Of a stretch of DNA of 43,088 bases, positions 15,251-22,683 are shown one piece after another. The translations under genes were made by a program, and so were the position numbers. This DNA is from a bacterium (GTDB taxonomy: Bacteria; Desulfobacterota; JAPLJL01). Within the stretch, counting starts at the first letter, position 1. Every line of letters starts with the position of its first letter. Below the pieces are notes generated by a model. It worked only from the letters and a program-made list of their open reading frames with translations, did not search any database and had not been told where the DNA came from. The DNA lies in contig JAQTNV010000031.1 of NCBI GenBank assembly GCA_028713675.1, forward strand, positions 1-43,088, in the 5' to 3' direction.

Positions 15251-16078
15251 ATGAGTTGGTGGGACGCGATTATTCTCGGGATTGTTCAGGGGCTTACCGA
15301 GTTTTTCCCGATTTCCAGTTCTGGGCATCTGGTCCTGTTCCAGACCTTGATTCCCGGCTTTCAACAACCCGGGGTTTTTTTCGATGCCTGGCTTCACGCC
15401 GCCACTTTGTTGGCGGTGGTTCTTTATTTTTACCGGGATATTATCGCGATTGTCAGGGCGTTACTTCCGGGGAGCGCAGACCAGAAGTTTTTCGGGTGGA
15501 CGGCCTCGGATGCCAGGTGGCTGGTTATTCTTCTCCTCGTGGCCAGTATTCCTGCCGGAATCGTGGGGATTACACTCAGGCATAAAATTGAAGAAACCTT
15601 TCAAAGCGTTTTAGTGGTGGGGATAGACCTGGTGATTACCGGGTGCATTCTGTTCCTGGCCAGCAGATTTGGAAAAGGTGAGAAAAAAATCGGCAATTTT
15701 AAAATCATGGATGCGCTCTGGGTCGGGCTGGCCCAGGCGGTGGCGCTGCTTCCCGGGATTTCCCGGTCCGGAACCACGATCTCGATGGGCATGTTTCGAG
15801 AGCTTAAAGGTGAAGAAGCGGTAAAATTTTCCTTCCTGCTTTCGCTCCCGGCAGTGGCCGGAGCGGTTTTGCTGGAAGGATTGAAAAATGCCGGCCAGGT
15901 TCATTCCGGGGAATTGACGTTGTATGGACTTGGTTTTGTCGCCAGTGTTTTGACGGGGATCTTAACCATCAGTTTGATCTTGAGGATAGTTAAAAACAAT
16001 CATCTCAAGGGGTTTGCATATTATTGCTGGGTTGTTGGTTTGTTGGCGGTGCTGGTGAATCTAGCCGGTTGGCGTTAG
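15251..16078 (+). CDS. uppP: Undecaprenyl-diphosphatase
   Basis: A 275-residue multi-pass membrane protein of the BacA/UppP family, which dephosphorylates undecaprenyl pyrophosphate to recycle the lipid carrier for peptidoglycan, O-antigen and exopolysaccharide. Both family signatures are present: GLTEFFPISSSGHLVL (about 14-29, with the conserved Glu and Ser) and LLPGISRSGTTIS (about 170). Length and hydrophobicity match the family. GGGGGATG upstream of the ATG at 15251 is an acceptable ribosome site. Overexpression of this family gives bacitracin resistance; here it is most simply a housekeeping gene. Confidence 0.95.
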   Translation: MSWWDAIILGIVQGLTEFFPISSSGHLVLFQTLIPGFQQPGVFFDAWLHAATLLAVVLYFYRDIIAIVRALLPGSADQKFFGWTASDARWLVILLLVASIPAGIVGITLRHKIEETFQSVLVVGIDLVITGCILFLASRFGKGEKKIGNFKIMDALWVGLAQAVALLPGISRSGTTISMGMFRELKGEEAVKFSFLLSLPAVAGAVLLEGLKNAGQVHSGELTLYGLGFVASVLTGILTISLILRIVKNNHLKGFAYYCWVVGLLAVLVNLAGWR

Positions 16079-16088
16079 TTAAACTTAT

Positions 16089-16125
16089 TCCCCGTGGCCT
16101 GGCCGGGGAGATCCCTTATTTTTTC
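16089..16125 (+). terminator. Possible weak terminator after uppP
   Basis: A six-base-pair stem TCCCCG/CGGGGA (16089-16094, 16104-16109) is followed a few bases later by TTATTTTTTC. The stem is short and the T-run is offset. Confidence 0.35.
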
Positions 16126-16267
16126 ATTCCCGCCCTTCGACGAAGTTTACACTGAGCGGAGCGAATGTGCTCAGGATAAACTCCAGCGGGAATCCAATTT
16201 TTCCCGGAAATTTCTGGATCCCTGCTTTCGCAGAGCCTGCCCCGGACTTGATCCGGGGGATGACGGC
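16123..16267. repeat. REP-like palindromic element cluster
   Basis: Holds TTCATTCCCGCC...GGCGGGAATCC-like pairing around a TACACTGAGCGGAGCGAATG segment with a CTCAGGATAAACTC word, then CTGGATCCCTGCTTTCGCAG and CCCCGGACTTGATCCGGGG stems ending in GATGACGG. It is the same family of words as at 6433-6540 and, in part, 17310-17370. The gap 16079-16423 contains no gene. Confidence 0.65.
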
Positions 16268-16423
16268 TGAATTTAGGGCATTTTTTAGATGCCCCGCGGT
16301 TTTCCCGCGGGGAGGTTCAGACACAGGGTGCGGACGGTGCGGGAGAGCCAGTGTGGGCCGGATCACATAGTGGAATAATTCGATAAGTTAAAGTATCATA
16401 ATTCGCAAAGTGAGGAGGTGGGC

Positions 16424-17239
16424 ATGAAAAGGCTTATATCCACGATTTTCCTGTCTTTGCTTCTGACCGCAATTCCAGTCGGGGCGGCTGAGCTTTTCCC
16501 GGATGAGGGAGTGGTCGAACCGATCGGGCATGGCGAGATTAACTGGACCTCAAAACTGCTCCGGGCCCGGGGGAGCGGAGCTCCCAACCTGGATGCGCAG
16601 AATGTGGCGGTGGTGCGTCTGGGGGCCGAAAGAGCGGCCAAGATGGACGCGCTCAGGAACATTCTGGAGGTAATCAAGGGGATAAAAATTACCGGCGACA
16701 CCAGCTTTGGCGACCAGATGCTGAAAAGCGACTTGATCCGGGCCAAGGTGGAAGGAATGGTCAAGGGCGCGAAGGTGGTGAACACCAAGTATTTCTCGGA
16801 CGGAGCGGTGGATATCACCGTGGAAATGCCATTATCCGGAACCCTTTCCAATCTGACCCTGCCCCCCACCGGGGAACATGAAGCCGCCGGCGGAGGCAAG
16901 AACATCGGCAACGGGCTGGTGGTGGACGCGCGGGGAACCGCCTTCGTGGTTTCCCTCTTTCCCCGGGTTACGGATGAAGCCGGGAACGAGGTCTACGGCT
17001 CCACCAAGATCGATAACGAATCCGCGTTGAAAGACGGTCTGGTCGGTTATTTCAAAGGTCTGGAAGAGGCCAAAAAAAGCGGCCGGGTCGGAGACAAGCC
17101 GATCGTCGTCAAGGCCGTCAAGGTCAATCAGTCGAATTCCAGCCTGGTGATCTCCAAGGCTGACGCCGATCGCCTCCGGGAACCGGGCGCGGACCAGTCT
17201 TTTCTTTACAAGGGCCGGGTAGCCATCCTGGTGGATTAG
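16424..17239 (+). CDS. Exported LPP20-like (FlgP-like) protein
   Basis: A 271-residue protein with a signal peptide ending VGAA and no lipobox cysteine. The following domain has the LPP20/FlgP-type pattern, an alpha-beta domain with VAVVRLGAERAAKMDALRN and a helix running into VVNTKYFSDGAVDITVEMPL. LPP20-family proteins include the flagellar outer-membrane protein FlgP and other envelope lipoproteins. The start at ATG 16424 is preferred because GAGGAGG (16412-16418) lies just upstream; a GTG at 16418 falls inside that ribosome site. It is followed 172 bp later by a FlgT-like gene, supporting a joint envelope role, although no flagellar gene is near. Confidence 0.65.
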   Translation: MKRLISTIFLSLLLTAIPVGAAELFPDEGVVEPIGHGEINWTSKLLRARGSGAPNLDAQNVAVVRLGAERAAKMDALRNILEVIKGIKITGDTSFGDQMLKSDLIRAKVEGMVKGAKVVNTKYFSDGAVDITVEMPLSGTLSNLTLPPTGEHEAAGGGKNIGNGLVVDARGTAFVVSLFPRVTDEAGNEVYGSTKIDNESALKDGLVGYFKGLEEAKKSGRVGDKPIVVKAVKVNQSNSSLVISKADADRLREPGADQSFLYKGRVAILVD

Positions 17240-17299
17240 AATATTTTTTTCGTTTATGAAAGTTAAGGGTAACCGGGGCTTGGAGTTAAAAAATTTAAA

Positions 17300-17375
17300 A
17301 GTTAACCCAGACTTCGCTAAAGCTTCGTCGGGCTCGCCCTTCGATAGAACTCAGGACAGGCAGAGCTCGGAAGCC
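17300..17375. repeat. Partial REP-like words between the LPP20-like and FlgT-like genes
   Basis: The stretch has CTTCGCTAAAGCTTCG, GGGCTCGCCCTTCG and AACTCAGGACAGGCAGAG, words shared with or similar to the 16123-16267 element, in an otherwise gene-free 172-bp gap. Confidence 0.45.
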
Positions 17376-17411
17376 TAAGAGCTATAAAGGCGGGAAGATA
17401 CAGGAGGAACC

Positions 17412-18629
17412 ATGAAATCAAAGGCGGGAATCTGGCTTTTAGCGGTTTGGTTCTTGGCCGCGGGGTCGGCGGTAATAATGGCTCCCGGGGTCAGCCTGGG
17501 GGCGGATGACAGCAAAGAGGTGATCGCGGACGGAGTCGGGGCGGTCACCGCCGGGAATCAGGCCAAAGCCAGGGACGAGGCGATGCGGGACGCCATGCGC
17601 AAGGCGATTGAGCAGGCGGTGGGAACCCTGATTTCTTCCGAAACCATCGTCGAGAACTTCCAGCTGCTCTCCGACAAGATCTACACCCAGACCTCGGGAT
17701 ACGTGCGCACTTACAAGGTGGTTTCCGAAGGCGCGGAGGGCGAGCTTTACCGGATCCAGATCAAGGCGGAGGTATCCCTCAGCCAGATTAAAAATGATCT
17801 GGCCGCCATCGGGCTGCTCCTGGAGGCGAAACACATGCCTCGGATGATGGTCATGATCGCGGAACAGAACGTGGGAGAGGTTGTCTTGCATTACTGGTGG
17901 AATCCCCAGGCGGTTTCGGTGGATCTGGGAGTGGCGGAAAACGCCTTGATCTCGGAATTCCAGGAGAAGGGATTCCAGTTTGTTGATCCGGAAGCGGTCA
18001 AAAAGGAAATCAAGGTGAGCAAGGCTTTTCGCGCCGAAGATTTAACCGAGCAGCAGGTGAAAACCCTGGGAGCCCAGGCTGACGCCGACGTGGTAATTTT
18101 CGGGAAAGCCCTGGCCAAGCTTTCCGGACCGGTGCCGGGAACCGCCATGAAAAGCGTTCAGGCCAATATCTCCCTGAAGGCGGTGGATGCCGATACCGGC
18201 CGGATTCTGGCGACGGCCCAGGAAAGCGCTTCCGGGGTGCATATTGACGAGGTGACCGCCGGAACCAATGCCCTGAAATCCGCCTCCAAGAAAACCGCCC
18301 AAACCCTGATGGATAAGATCCTGAAAGGCTGGGGCAAGGAAGTCGCCGGGAGCGCGCAAGTCCGGCTCAGCATCAGGGGAGTGAAAAGTTACGCGGACCT
18401 GTCCGGGCTTTTCAGCCTGCTCCGCAAGGAAATTCGGGGAGTGGACGCAGTGCACCAGCGTTCGATCAGCAATGACGGGGTGGCCGAGGTGGATATCGAG
18501 TACCGCGGGGACGGCCAGAGTCTGGCCGATGAATTGGTAAACAAAACCCTGCCCGGGTTCACGATGAAGATAACCAACGTGACCACCAACCGGGTGGAAA
18601 TAACCCTGGAAAAAGCCGAAGCGAGATAG
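17412..18629 (+). CDS. FlgT-like exported protein
   Basis: A 405-residue protein with a signal peptide ending SLGA. Residues about 34-120 match the FlgT N-terminal type: GVGAVTAGNQAKARDEAMRD, AMRKAIEQAVGTLISS and VRTYKVVSEGAEG. The middle part (about 140-310) is CsgG-like, with ALISEFQEKGFQFVDPE, ADADVVIFGKAL and DTGRILATAQESA. The C-terminal 80 residues resemble a second small alpha/beta domain. FlgT builds the H-ring of polar sodium-driven flagella in Vibrio, but similar domains occur in non-flagellar envelope proteins. A perfect AGGAGG (17402-17407) precedes the ATG. A strong terminator follows. Confidence 0.75.
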   Translation: MKSKAGIWLLAVWFLAAGSAVIMAPGVSLGADDSKEVIADGVGAVTAGNQAKARDEAMRDAMRKAIEQAVGTLISSETIVENFQLLSDKIYTQTSGYVRTYKVVSEGAEGELYRIQIKAEVSLSQIKNDLAAIGLLLEAKHMPRMMVMIAEQNVGEVVLHYWWNPQAVSVDLGVAENALISEFQEKGFQFVDPEAVKKEIKVSKAFRAEDLTEQQVKTLGAQADADVVIFGKALAKLSGPVPGTAMKSVQANISLKAVDADTGRILATAQESASGVHIDEVTAGTNALKSASKKTAQTLMDKILKGWGKEVAGSAQVRLSIRGVKSYADLSGLFSLLRKEIRGVDAVHQRSISNDGVAEVDIEYRGDGQSLADELVNKTLPGFTMKITNVTTNRVEITLEKAEAR

Positions 18630-18666
18630 ATTTAAGGAAATAAGAAAAGTTTCTGCCGGATTTATT

Positions 18667-18696
18667 AAAGCCCCGTCTGTTGGACGGGGCTTTTTT
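18667..18696 (+). terminator. Rho-independent terminator after the FlgT-like gene
   Basis: AAAGCCCCGTC, a TGTTG loop and GACGGGGCTTTT form an 11-bp GC-rich stem ending in a T6 run. Confidence 0.92.
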
Positions 18697-18842
18697 CCGC
18701 CTGCGCAGAAAATCGTAGCTTTCAGTAACGGGGTAAATGCTGAAAATGGCGATTAAAAAATTGATTCCGGCTTCGGCGGATTTTCGCGTATTCCTTGAGG
18801 CGGAAAACCCGCCAGAGCTTTAGCGACGGCGGGTTTAAACTA

Positions 18843-18876
18843 TGGAGGTACCACGGGCTTTGCCCGTGGGGCTCCA
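18843..18876. terminator. Hairpin at the convergent gene end (possible terminator)
   Basis: A long dyad, TGGAG-CCACGGGC / GCCCGTGG-CTCCA around a TTT loop, ends 2 bp from the stop of the minus-strand lipid kinase. No T-run follows on either strand, so it may be a mRNA-end stem or a REP-type palindrome rather than a true terminator. Confidence 0.45.
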
Positions 18877-18877
18877 T

Positions 18878-19816
18878 TCAGGCGTAAACGACCTGGATCC
18901 GGGGCCCGATCTGCAGCTGGAGCGGCCCCTCGTGGGAAAAAAGCTCACCGTCCAGCATGTATTTGACCGTGTCCTCCTCCGACTCGATCCGGAGATCCCG
19001 TCCGATATCGTCGTGGGTAAGGTCGTTCCTGATCGGCATCCCGAGAAAAAGCTTGTGAATGCGCATCACGATCTGGCAGGCGGAGAGGCCGGTGGTGATG
19101 CTGTGAAAATACCCTTCTCTTTCCTCGGCCCGGTAGAGCGGCTTGAACCCCAGGCCGATATCACTGATCGTGCAGGCCAGCATGGCGGAAATATCGGAAA
19201 TCGGGACCTGCCGGCCGTCGAGGTAGACCTTGGCTTTGATCGGATCGGTCATTCTCCGGGAAAATTCACTCCCGATCATCACCGATCCGATGCAATGTCC
19301 AAGCACCTTCACCGCTTTGGAGGGCCCGGTTGTTCCTCCTTCGTAATAAGCGTCGAGGAAGTTGTAGGACAAGCCGATTCCGAACAGGGACCCGTATTCC
19401 TTCCGGTCCGCCTTCATCAGGTCGATTTCCTTATATTCGATATTTTTCCGGTTCCGGATCCTGTCCATGATCCGGGAGATGATGCCCTCGGTAGAGCCTT
19501 TGATCTGCATGGAGTTGGCGATGGTGTTCATGGTCCCGCCCCGGACGGCGGCAATCTTGGGCAGGTTATGTTCGCCTCCCACTTCAATGTAACGGGAGAT
19601 GGTTTTCTGCATGGTCCCGTCCCCGCCGCTGATGCCCAGGATCTCGACTTTTTTCTTGATGAATTCCTCGGCCACGTCGTATAAATCCGGCATTTCCCGG
19701 GTCACTCGGACCATTCCGTGATCACCGATAATGGCTTCCAGTCGTTCCTTAAGATTCTGCTGGTGGGAGTTGGCCTTGGCGTTGGGATTGATGATAATTC
19801 CAACCTTATTGTTCAT
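18878..19816 (-). CDS. Diacylglycerol kinase catalytic-domain lipid kinase, paralogue 2
   Basis: A 312-residue DAGK_cat protein. It has IINPNAKANSHQQN at the N-terminus, GISGGDGTMQKTIS as the nucleotide loop and AVRGGTMNTIANS, which shares the GGTMN variant with the paralogue at 3104-4030. The C-terminal half contains RRMTDPIKAKVYLDG, LYRAEEREGYFH and MLDGELFSHEG, where families of this type bind a metal and shape the active site. The ATG at 19816 has GGGAGA about 10 bases upstream. It faces the FlgT-like gene tail to tail. Two divergent lipid kinases in 16 kb suggest different substrates, but sequence does not say which. Confidence 0.85.
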   Translation of the reverse strand: MNNKVGIIINPNAKANSHQQNLKERLEAIIGDHGMVRVTREMPDLYDVAEEFIKKKVEILGISGGDGTMQKTISRYIEVGGEHNLPKIAAVRGGTMNTIANSMQIKGSTEGIISRIMDRIRNRKNIEYKEIDLMKADRKEYGSLFGIGLSYNFLDAYYEGGTTGPSKAVKVLGHCIGSVMIGSEFSRRMTDPIKAKVYLDGRQVPISDISAMLACTISDIGLGFKPLYRAEEREGYFHSITTGLSACQIVMRIHKLFLGMPIRNDLTHDDIGRDLRIESEEDTVKYMLDGELFSHEGPLQLQIGPRIQVVYA

Positions 19817-20142
19817 CGGTATCTTCTCCCGGGTTATTTTCCTTCATGCTTGTAGTAAAAGATAAGAAAACAGGGATTGAATGAGGAGGATTCCCCCAGG
19901 CAGCGGTCATATTATGCATTAAACGGTTCATAAATTATAATTAATGGCCGATAGCCGCCGCCGACCGGATTTTATGATGAAAATGCTTGTGCAGGGAGGG
20001 GAAAATTGTGGCAATAAGACCGGCCCGGGAAGGATCCGATTTTCAGATAAAAAAATCCTGAATAGTTTTTAAATAAAAACGGAAGAGCCGATAACCTGTT
20101 CCTGTTTCTAAATCAGAGAAAAGAAGTCCTAAGCTTTATGCC
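19817..20142. other. Gene-free gap of 326 bp
   Basis: No coding frame with support and no RNA gene is recognised. The right part is AT-rich (around 20040-20080), and the last bases overlap the candidate terminator of the alpha/beta hydrolase gene. Confidence 0.6.
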
Positions 20143-20147
20143 TTAGG
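20118..20147 (-). terminator. Possible terminator overlapping the alpha/beta hydrolase stop codon
   Basis: On the minus strand CCTAAG and CTTAGG pair across GCATAAAG and are followed by ACTTCTTTTCT. The stem is only 6 bp and overlaps the TAA, so the call is weak. Confidence 0.35.
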
Positions 20148-21024
20148 TACAATCTTGCCTGGGCCAGACGCGTGCCTCCAGGAATTTTCCCACCCGCAGG
20201 TTGATCAGGTCCGGCTGTTCCACCAGGATCGGATGGGTTCCCAGGGGCACCTTTAAAAATTCCGAACCGGGAATTCTTCTCTGCATCTCTTCCTGGGCGG
20301 AATAGATCGTGAAGCGATCATGGGTCCCGGCGATCACCAGGGCGGGGACCTTGATGTTCGGCAGGACATCCCAGCCGTCATGCTCTCCCATCGCCTTGAT
20401 CATCCGCAGGAAAAGCCCGACGTTGAATTGGGAAACATGGTCGTAGTATGCCTGCATGTCCTCCCGGCTGGCGGCGGTGGTAATGGCCAGGACGAGAATC
20501 GAGAGCGGGTAGATCAGCGGGCTCCGGAACAGGGCCCCCCAGGGTTTCTGCAGATGAGGGCTCAGGGGCAATCCCAGCCGGTAGATAAAAGGGAAGGCCT
20601 TGGCCGAGAGATCTTTCACATAAAAGGCGTCAAGGGGCTTGCCCGGAGGTCCGCCCACGAGCAGGAGGCCGCGGCAGGATTCGGGATGAATCCGATAAAA
20701 TTCCACCGCTACCTGCACCCCCATGCTGAAACCTCCCACCACCTGTTCTTTGATGTTTTCCGCATCCAGGATCGCCTGCAGGTCCCGGGCGTGAGACCGG
20801 ATGGTGATCTCGTCTTCGTCCATCGGTGGATCGCTGGCCCCATGCCCCCGGTAATCCCAGGTGATCACCCGGTAATCCGGGGCAAGGTGCTTGACCAGAT
20901 ATTTCCAGTAAGAATCGACGCAGACAACCCCGTTGCAAAGCACAATCGTCCGCTCGCCTTCACTATGGGTAAAGTATGCGATTTGCGTGCCGTCAAAGCT
21001 TTTCACCCGGTGTTCTTTTCTCAT
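20143..21024 (-). CDS. Alpha/beta hydrolase fold protein
   Basis: A 293-residue cytoplasmic alpha/beta hydrolase. The catalytic triad is visible: nucleophile Ser100 in GGFSMG, Asp236 in GTHDRF and His264 in GTHPILVEQPD. The oxyanion region reads VLCNGVVCVDSYW, and the strand TWDYRGHGASDPP is typical of esterases, haloperoxidases and lactonases. The ribosome site AGGAGA lies 6 bases before the ATG at 21024. The cap segment around 135-200 is hydrophobic, suggesting a lipophilic substrate. The gene lies 114 bp downstream of lpxH on the same strand and may be cotranscribed. Confidence 0.85.
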   Translation of the reverse strand: MRKEHRVKSFDGTQIAYFTHSEGERTIVLCNGVVCVDSYWKYLVKHLAPDYRVITWDYRGHGASDPPMDEDEITIRSHARDLQAILDAENIKEQVVGGFSMGVQVAVEFYRIHPESCRGLLLVGGPPGKPLDAFYVKDLSAKAFPFIYRLGLPLSPHLQKPWGALFRSPLIYPLSILVLAITTAASREDMQAYYDHVSQFNVGLFLRMIKAMGEHDGWDVLPNIKVPALVIAGTHDRFTIYSAQEEMQRRIPGSEFLKVPLGTHPILVEQPDLINLRVGKFLEARVWPRQDCT

Positions 21025-21040
21025 TGGCGTCTCCTGTTCT

Positions 21041-21068
21041 GTTTCAAGTTTCTAGTTTCGAGTTTCGA
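21041..21068. repeat. Heptanucleotide array (GTTTCRA)x4
   Basis: Four 7-bp words, GTTTCAA, GTTTCTA, GTTTCGA and GTTTCGA, followed by the decayed GTTGGAG. It lies between lpxH and the alpha/beta hydrolase gene. Confidence 0.85.
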
Positions 21069-21138
21069 GTTGGAGAAAAAGTTAAACCGGCGATTATTTT
21101 TCGGTTTCCTCTCCATACTTGAGCTAAAAAAATTCTAA

Positions 21139-21873
21139 TCATTTTTTATAAGAGCGCAGTTTCAGTTCGCCGGAATCCCAGGCCAGGTAACTCCGCGACC
21201 CCATCCAGTCGCCGGGGTTGGCGTAGAACCCGGATTTCTGATTTTCGGTGAGGGCCAGGATTTCCGCCTGGTGGGAATGGGCCAGGATTACATAATCGAA
21301 CCCGTCCCGGATTTTTTCCCGGGCAAAGTTGAGAAAAACCGGGCGGAGAGGGTTTTGGTCGGGGAGGTATTGGTGCCGGCGGGAGAGCCCGGCCAGGTGG
21401 AAGGAGATTTTCCAGACCATCCCGGGGGGGAGATTGTTGGCCAGGAGAAGAACAAACCGGTTGTGCAGGAGAAAGCGGAGCACGCGATATCCCAGATCGG
21501 ATCGGTTGACGGTGTCTCCATGGGCCAGGAAAAATTTTTTGCCGTCAAGTTCGGCTTCAGCCGAGTGCGGGCAAATCCTGATCCCTGCCACCCGGGCCAA
21601 AAAAGGATCCAGGAAAAAATCGTGGTTTCCTTCCAGATAGGTTATCCGCCATCCCCTCTGATTAAGTTGCCGGAGGATATCAGTGACCGGACCATATTCG
21701 TAAAGCCCGACCAGATTCTCCCCGATCCAGAATTCGAAAAGGTCGCCGAGGATAAAAATGGATTCCGGTTCCCGATCCTCCCGGGCCAGGCTTTCCAGAA
21801 ATTCAACCAGCTGGACCTGATTGGGATCATCTCTGCCGGTCAGGTGGGCATCGGCAATAAAAATACTTTTCAT
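21139..21873 (-). CDS. lpxH: UDP-2,3-diacylglucosamine diphosphatase (LpxH-type metallophosphatase)
   Basis: A 244-residue calcineurin-like phosphoesterase. The five metal-binding blocks are present in order: IADAHL (DxH), LGDLFEFW, LEGNHDFF, FLAHGDTV and ILAHSHQAE, and FEFWIGE is typical of LpxH. LpxH cleaves UDP-2,3-diacylglucosamine to lipid X in lipid A synthesis at the inner membrane, so the organism probably makes lipopolysaccharide. I prefer the ATG at 21873 (MKSIFIADAH) over an in-frame TTG five codons earlier; neither has a clear ribosome site. YbbF-type relatives outside the lpx pathway cannot be fully excluded. Confidence 0.8.
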   Translation of the reverse strand: MKSIFIADAHLTGRDDPNQVQLVEFLESLAREDREPESIFILGDLFEFWIGENLVGLYEYGPVTDILRQLNQRGWRITYLEGNHDFFLDPFLARVAGIRICPHSAEAELDGKKFFLAHGDTVNRSDLGYRVLRFLLHNRFVLLLANNLPPGMVWKISFHLAGLSRRHQYLPDQNPLRPVFLNFAREKIRDGFDYVILAHSHQAEILALTENQKSGFYANPGDWMGSRSYLAWDSGELKLRSYKK

Positions 21874-21980
21874 AATTAAAATATTCAAAAATCAGAATTA
21901 ATTTGAACGTTTATATATTTATAAATATACTAATTAACATATCAGTTAATGGGAAGTTATTTAGCACAACTCTCTCTAAA

Positions 21981-22009
21981 TTGACAACTATAGGCTTTGG
22001 TGATATTGT
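21981..22009 (+). promoter_or_regulatory. Strong sigma70 promoter for the 22060-29483 gene run
   Basis: A perfect TTGACA (21981-21986), 17 bp spacer and TATTGT (22004-22009) lie in AT-rich DNA 50 bp before the 22060 start codon. It probably drives the unknown, PilF-like, RodZ-like and MCP-like genes. Confidence 0.65.
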
Positions 22010-22059
22010 AAATTTCAATAAAATCTAAGGGTTTATTCATCAGGCTCAACTTTTAATTA

Positions 22060-22683
22060 ATGTTTGAAATTGACAAAACCCAGCTGTTTATTCCGGCCAA
22101 ACCGGAAGAGATGGTTGAAGTCTGTTACTCGGTCAACACCATTTTAGTGGCTCCGGCGGACCATTCGGCGGAGCCCACCAAAGCCTTTATTGTCTCCGCT
22201 CGGAAAGGCTCAGCTTTCATCTTTTACATTTATCTTTTCCTCATTAATTCGAGCCGGGGGGTTATTTACCGGCGGGATGACGAACTGGTCGGCCAGAAGG
22301 ATTATTCCAAGGTTCTGGACGAGGCTTTTTTATTTCTGGAAAGCATGGGTTTTATCATGGACCGGGTGGATCTGCGTTCGCTCTCCCTGGAAGAGCGGAA
22401 GGAGTATGTCCTGCAGCAGCCGTTTTTCCCCCGCCCGGCGGAAGAGACCCCGCAGGAATTGACCGAAGAGGTCCTGGAAGAGGAAGCCGATGATTCCGCC
22501 TCTCAGGCCGAAGGAAGCGACGGGGCCGGCAAAGTCAAATCGACCGCTCCGGGCTTGGACAAGGTTTCCGCCGAATCCCGGGAAACCGCGGATTCGGAAA
22601 AGGGAAAGCCCTCAGTCCCACCCACTCTTAAAAACGCGGCTCCGGTTTTCAACCTTTGGGGGAGGATCCTTGCGTCTTTCTAG
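22060..22683 (+). CDS. Unknown protein with acidic C-terminal half
   Basis: A 207-residue protein I do not recognise. Residues 1-125 look like a compact alpha/beta domain: MFEIDKTQLFIPAKPEE, strands IFYIYLFLINSSRGVIYRR and DEAFLFLESMGFIMDR, then a charged helix SLEERKEYVLQQ. Residues 130-195 are acidic, low complexity and rich in Pro, Ser and Glu, probably unstructured. There is no signal peptide or membrane helix, so it should be cytoplasmic. It is the first gene after the strong promoter and overlaps the PilF-like lipoprotein gene by 14 bp, so it is translationally coupled to it. The ATG has no clear ribosome site. Confidence 0.75.
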   Translation: MFEIDKTQLFIPAKPEEMVEVCYSVNTILVAPADHSAEPTKAFIVSARKGSAFIFYIYLFLINSSRGVIYRRDDELVGQKDYSKVLDEAFLFLESMGFIMDRVDLRSLSLEERKEYVLQQPFFPRPAEETPQELTEEVLEEEADDSASQAEGSDGAGKVKSTAPGLDKVSAESRETADSEKGKPSVPPTLKNAAPVFNLWGRILASF

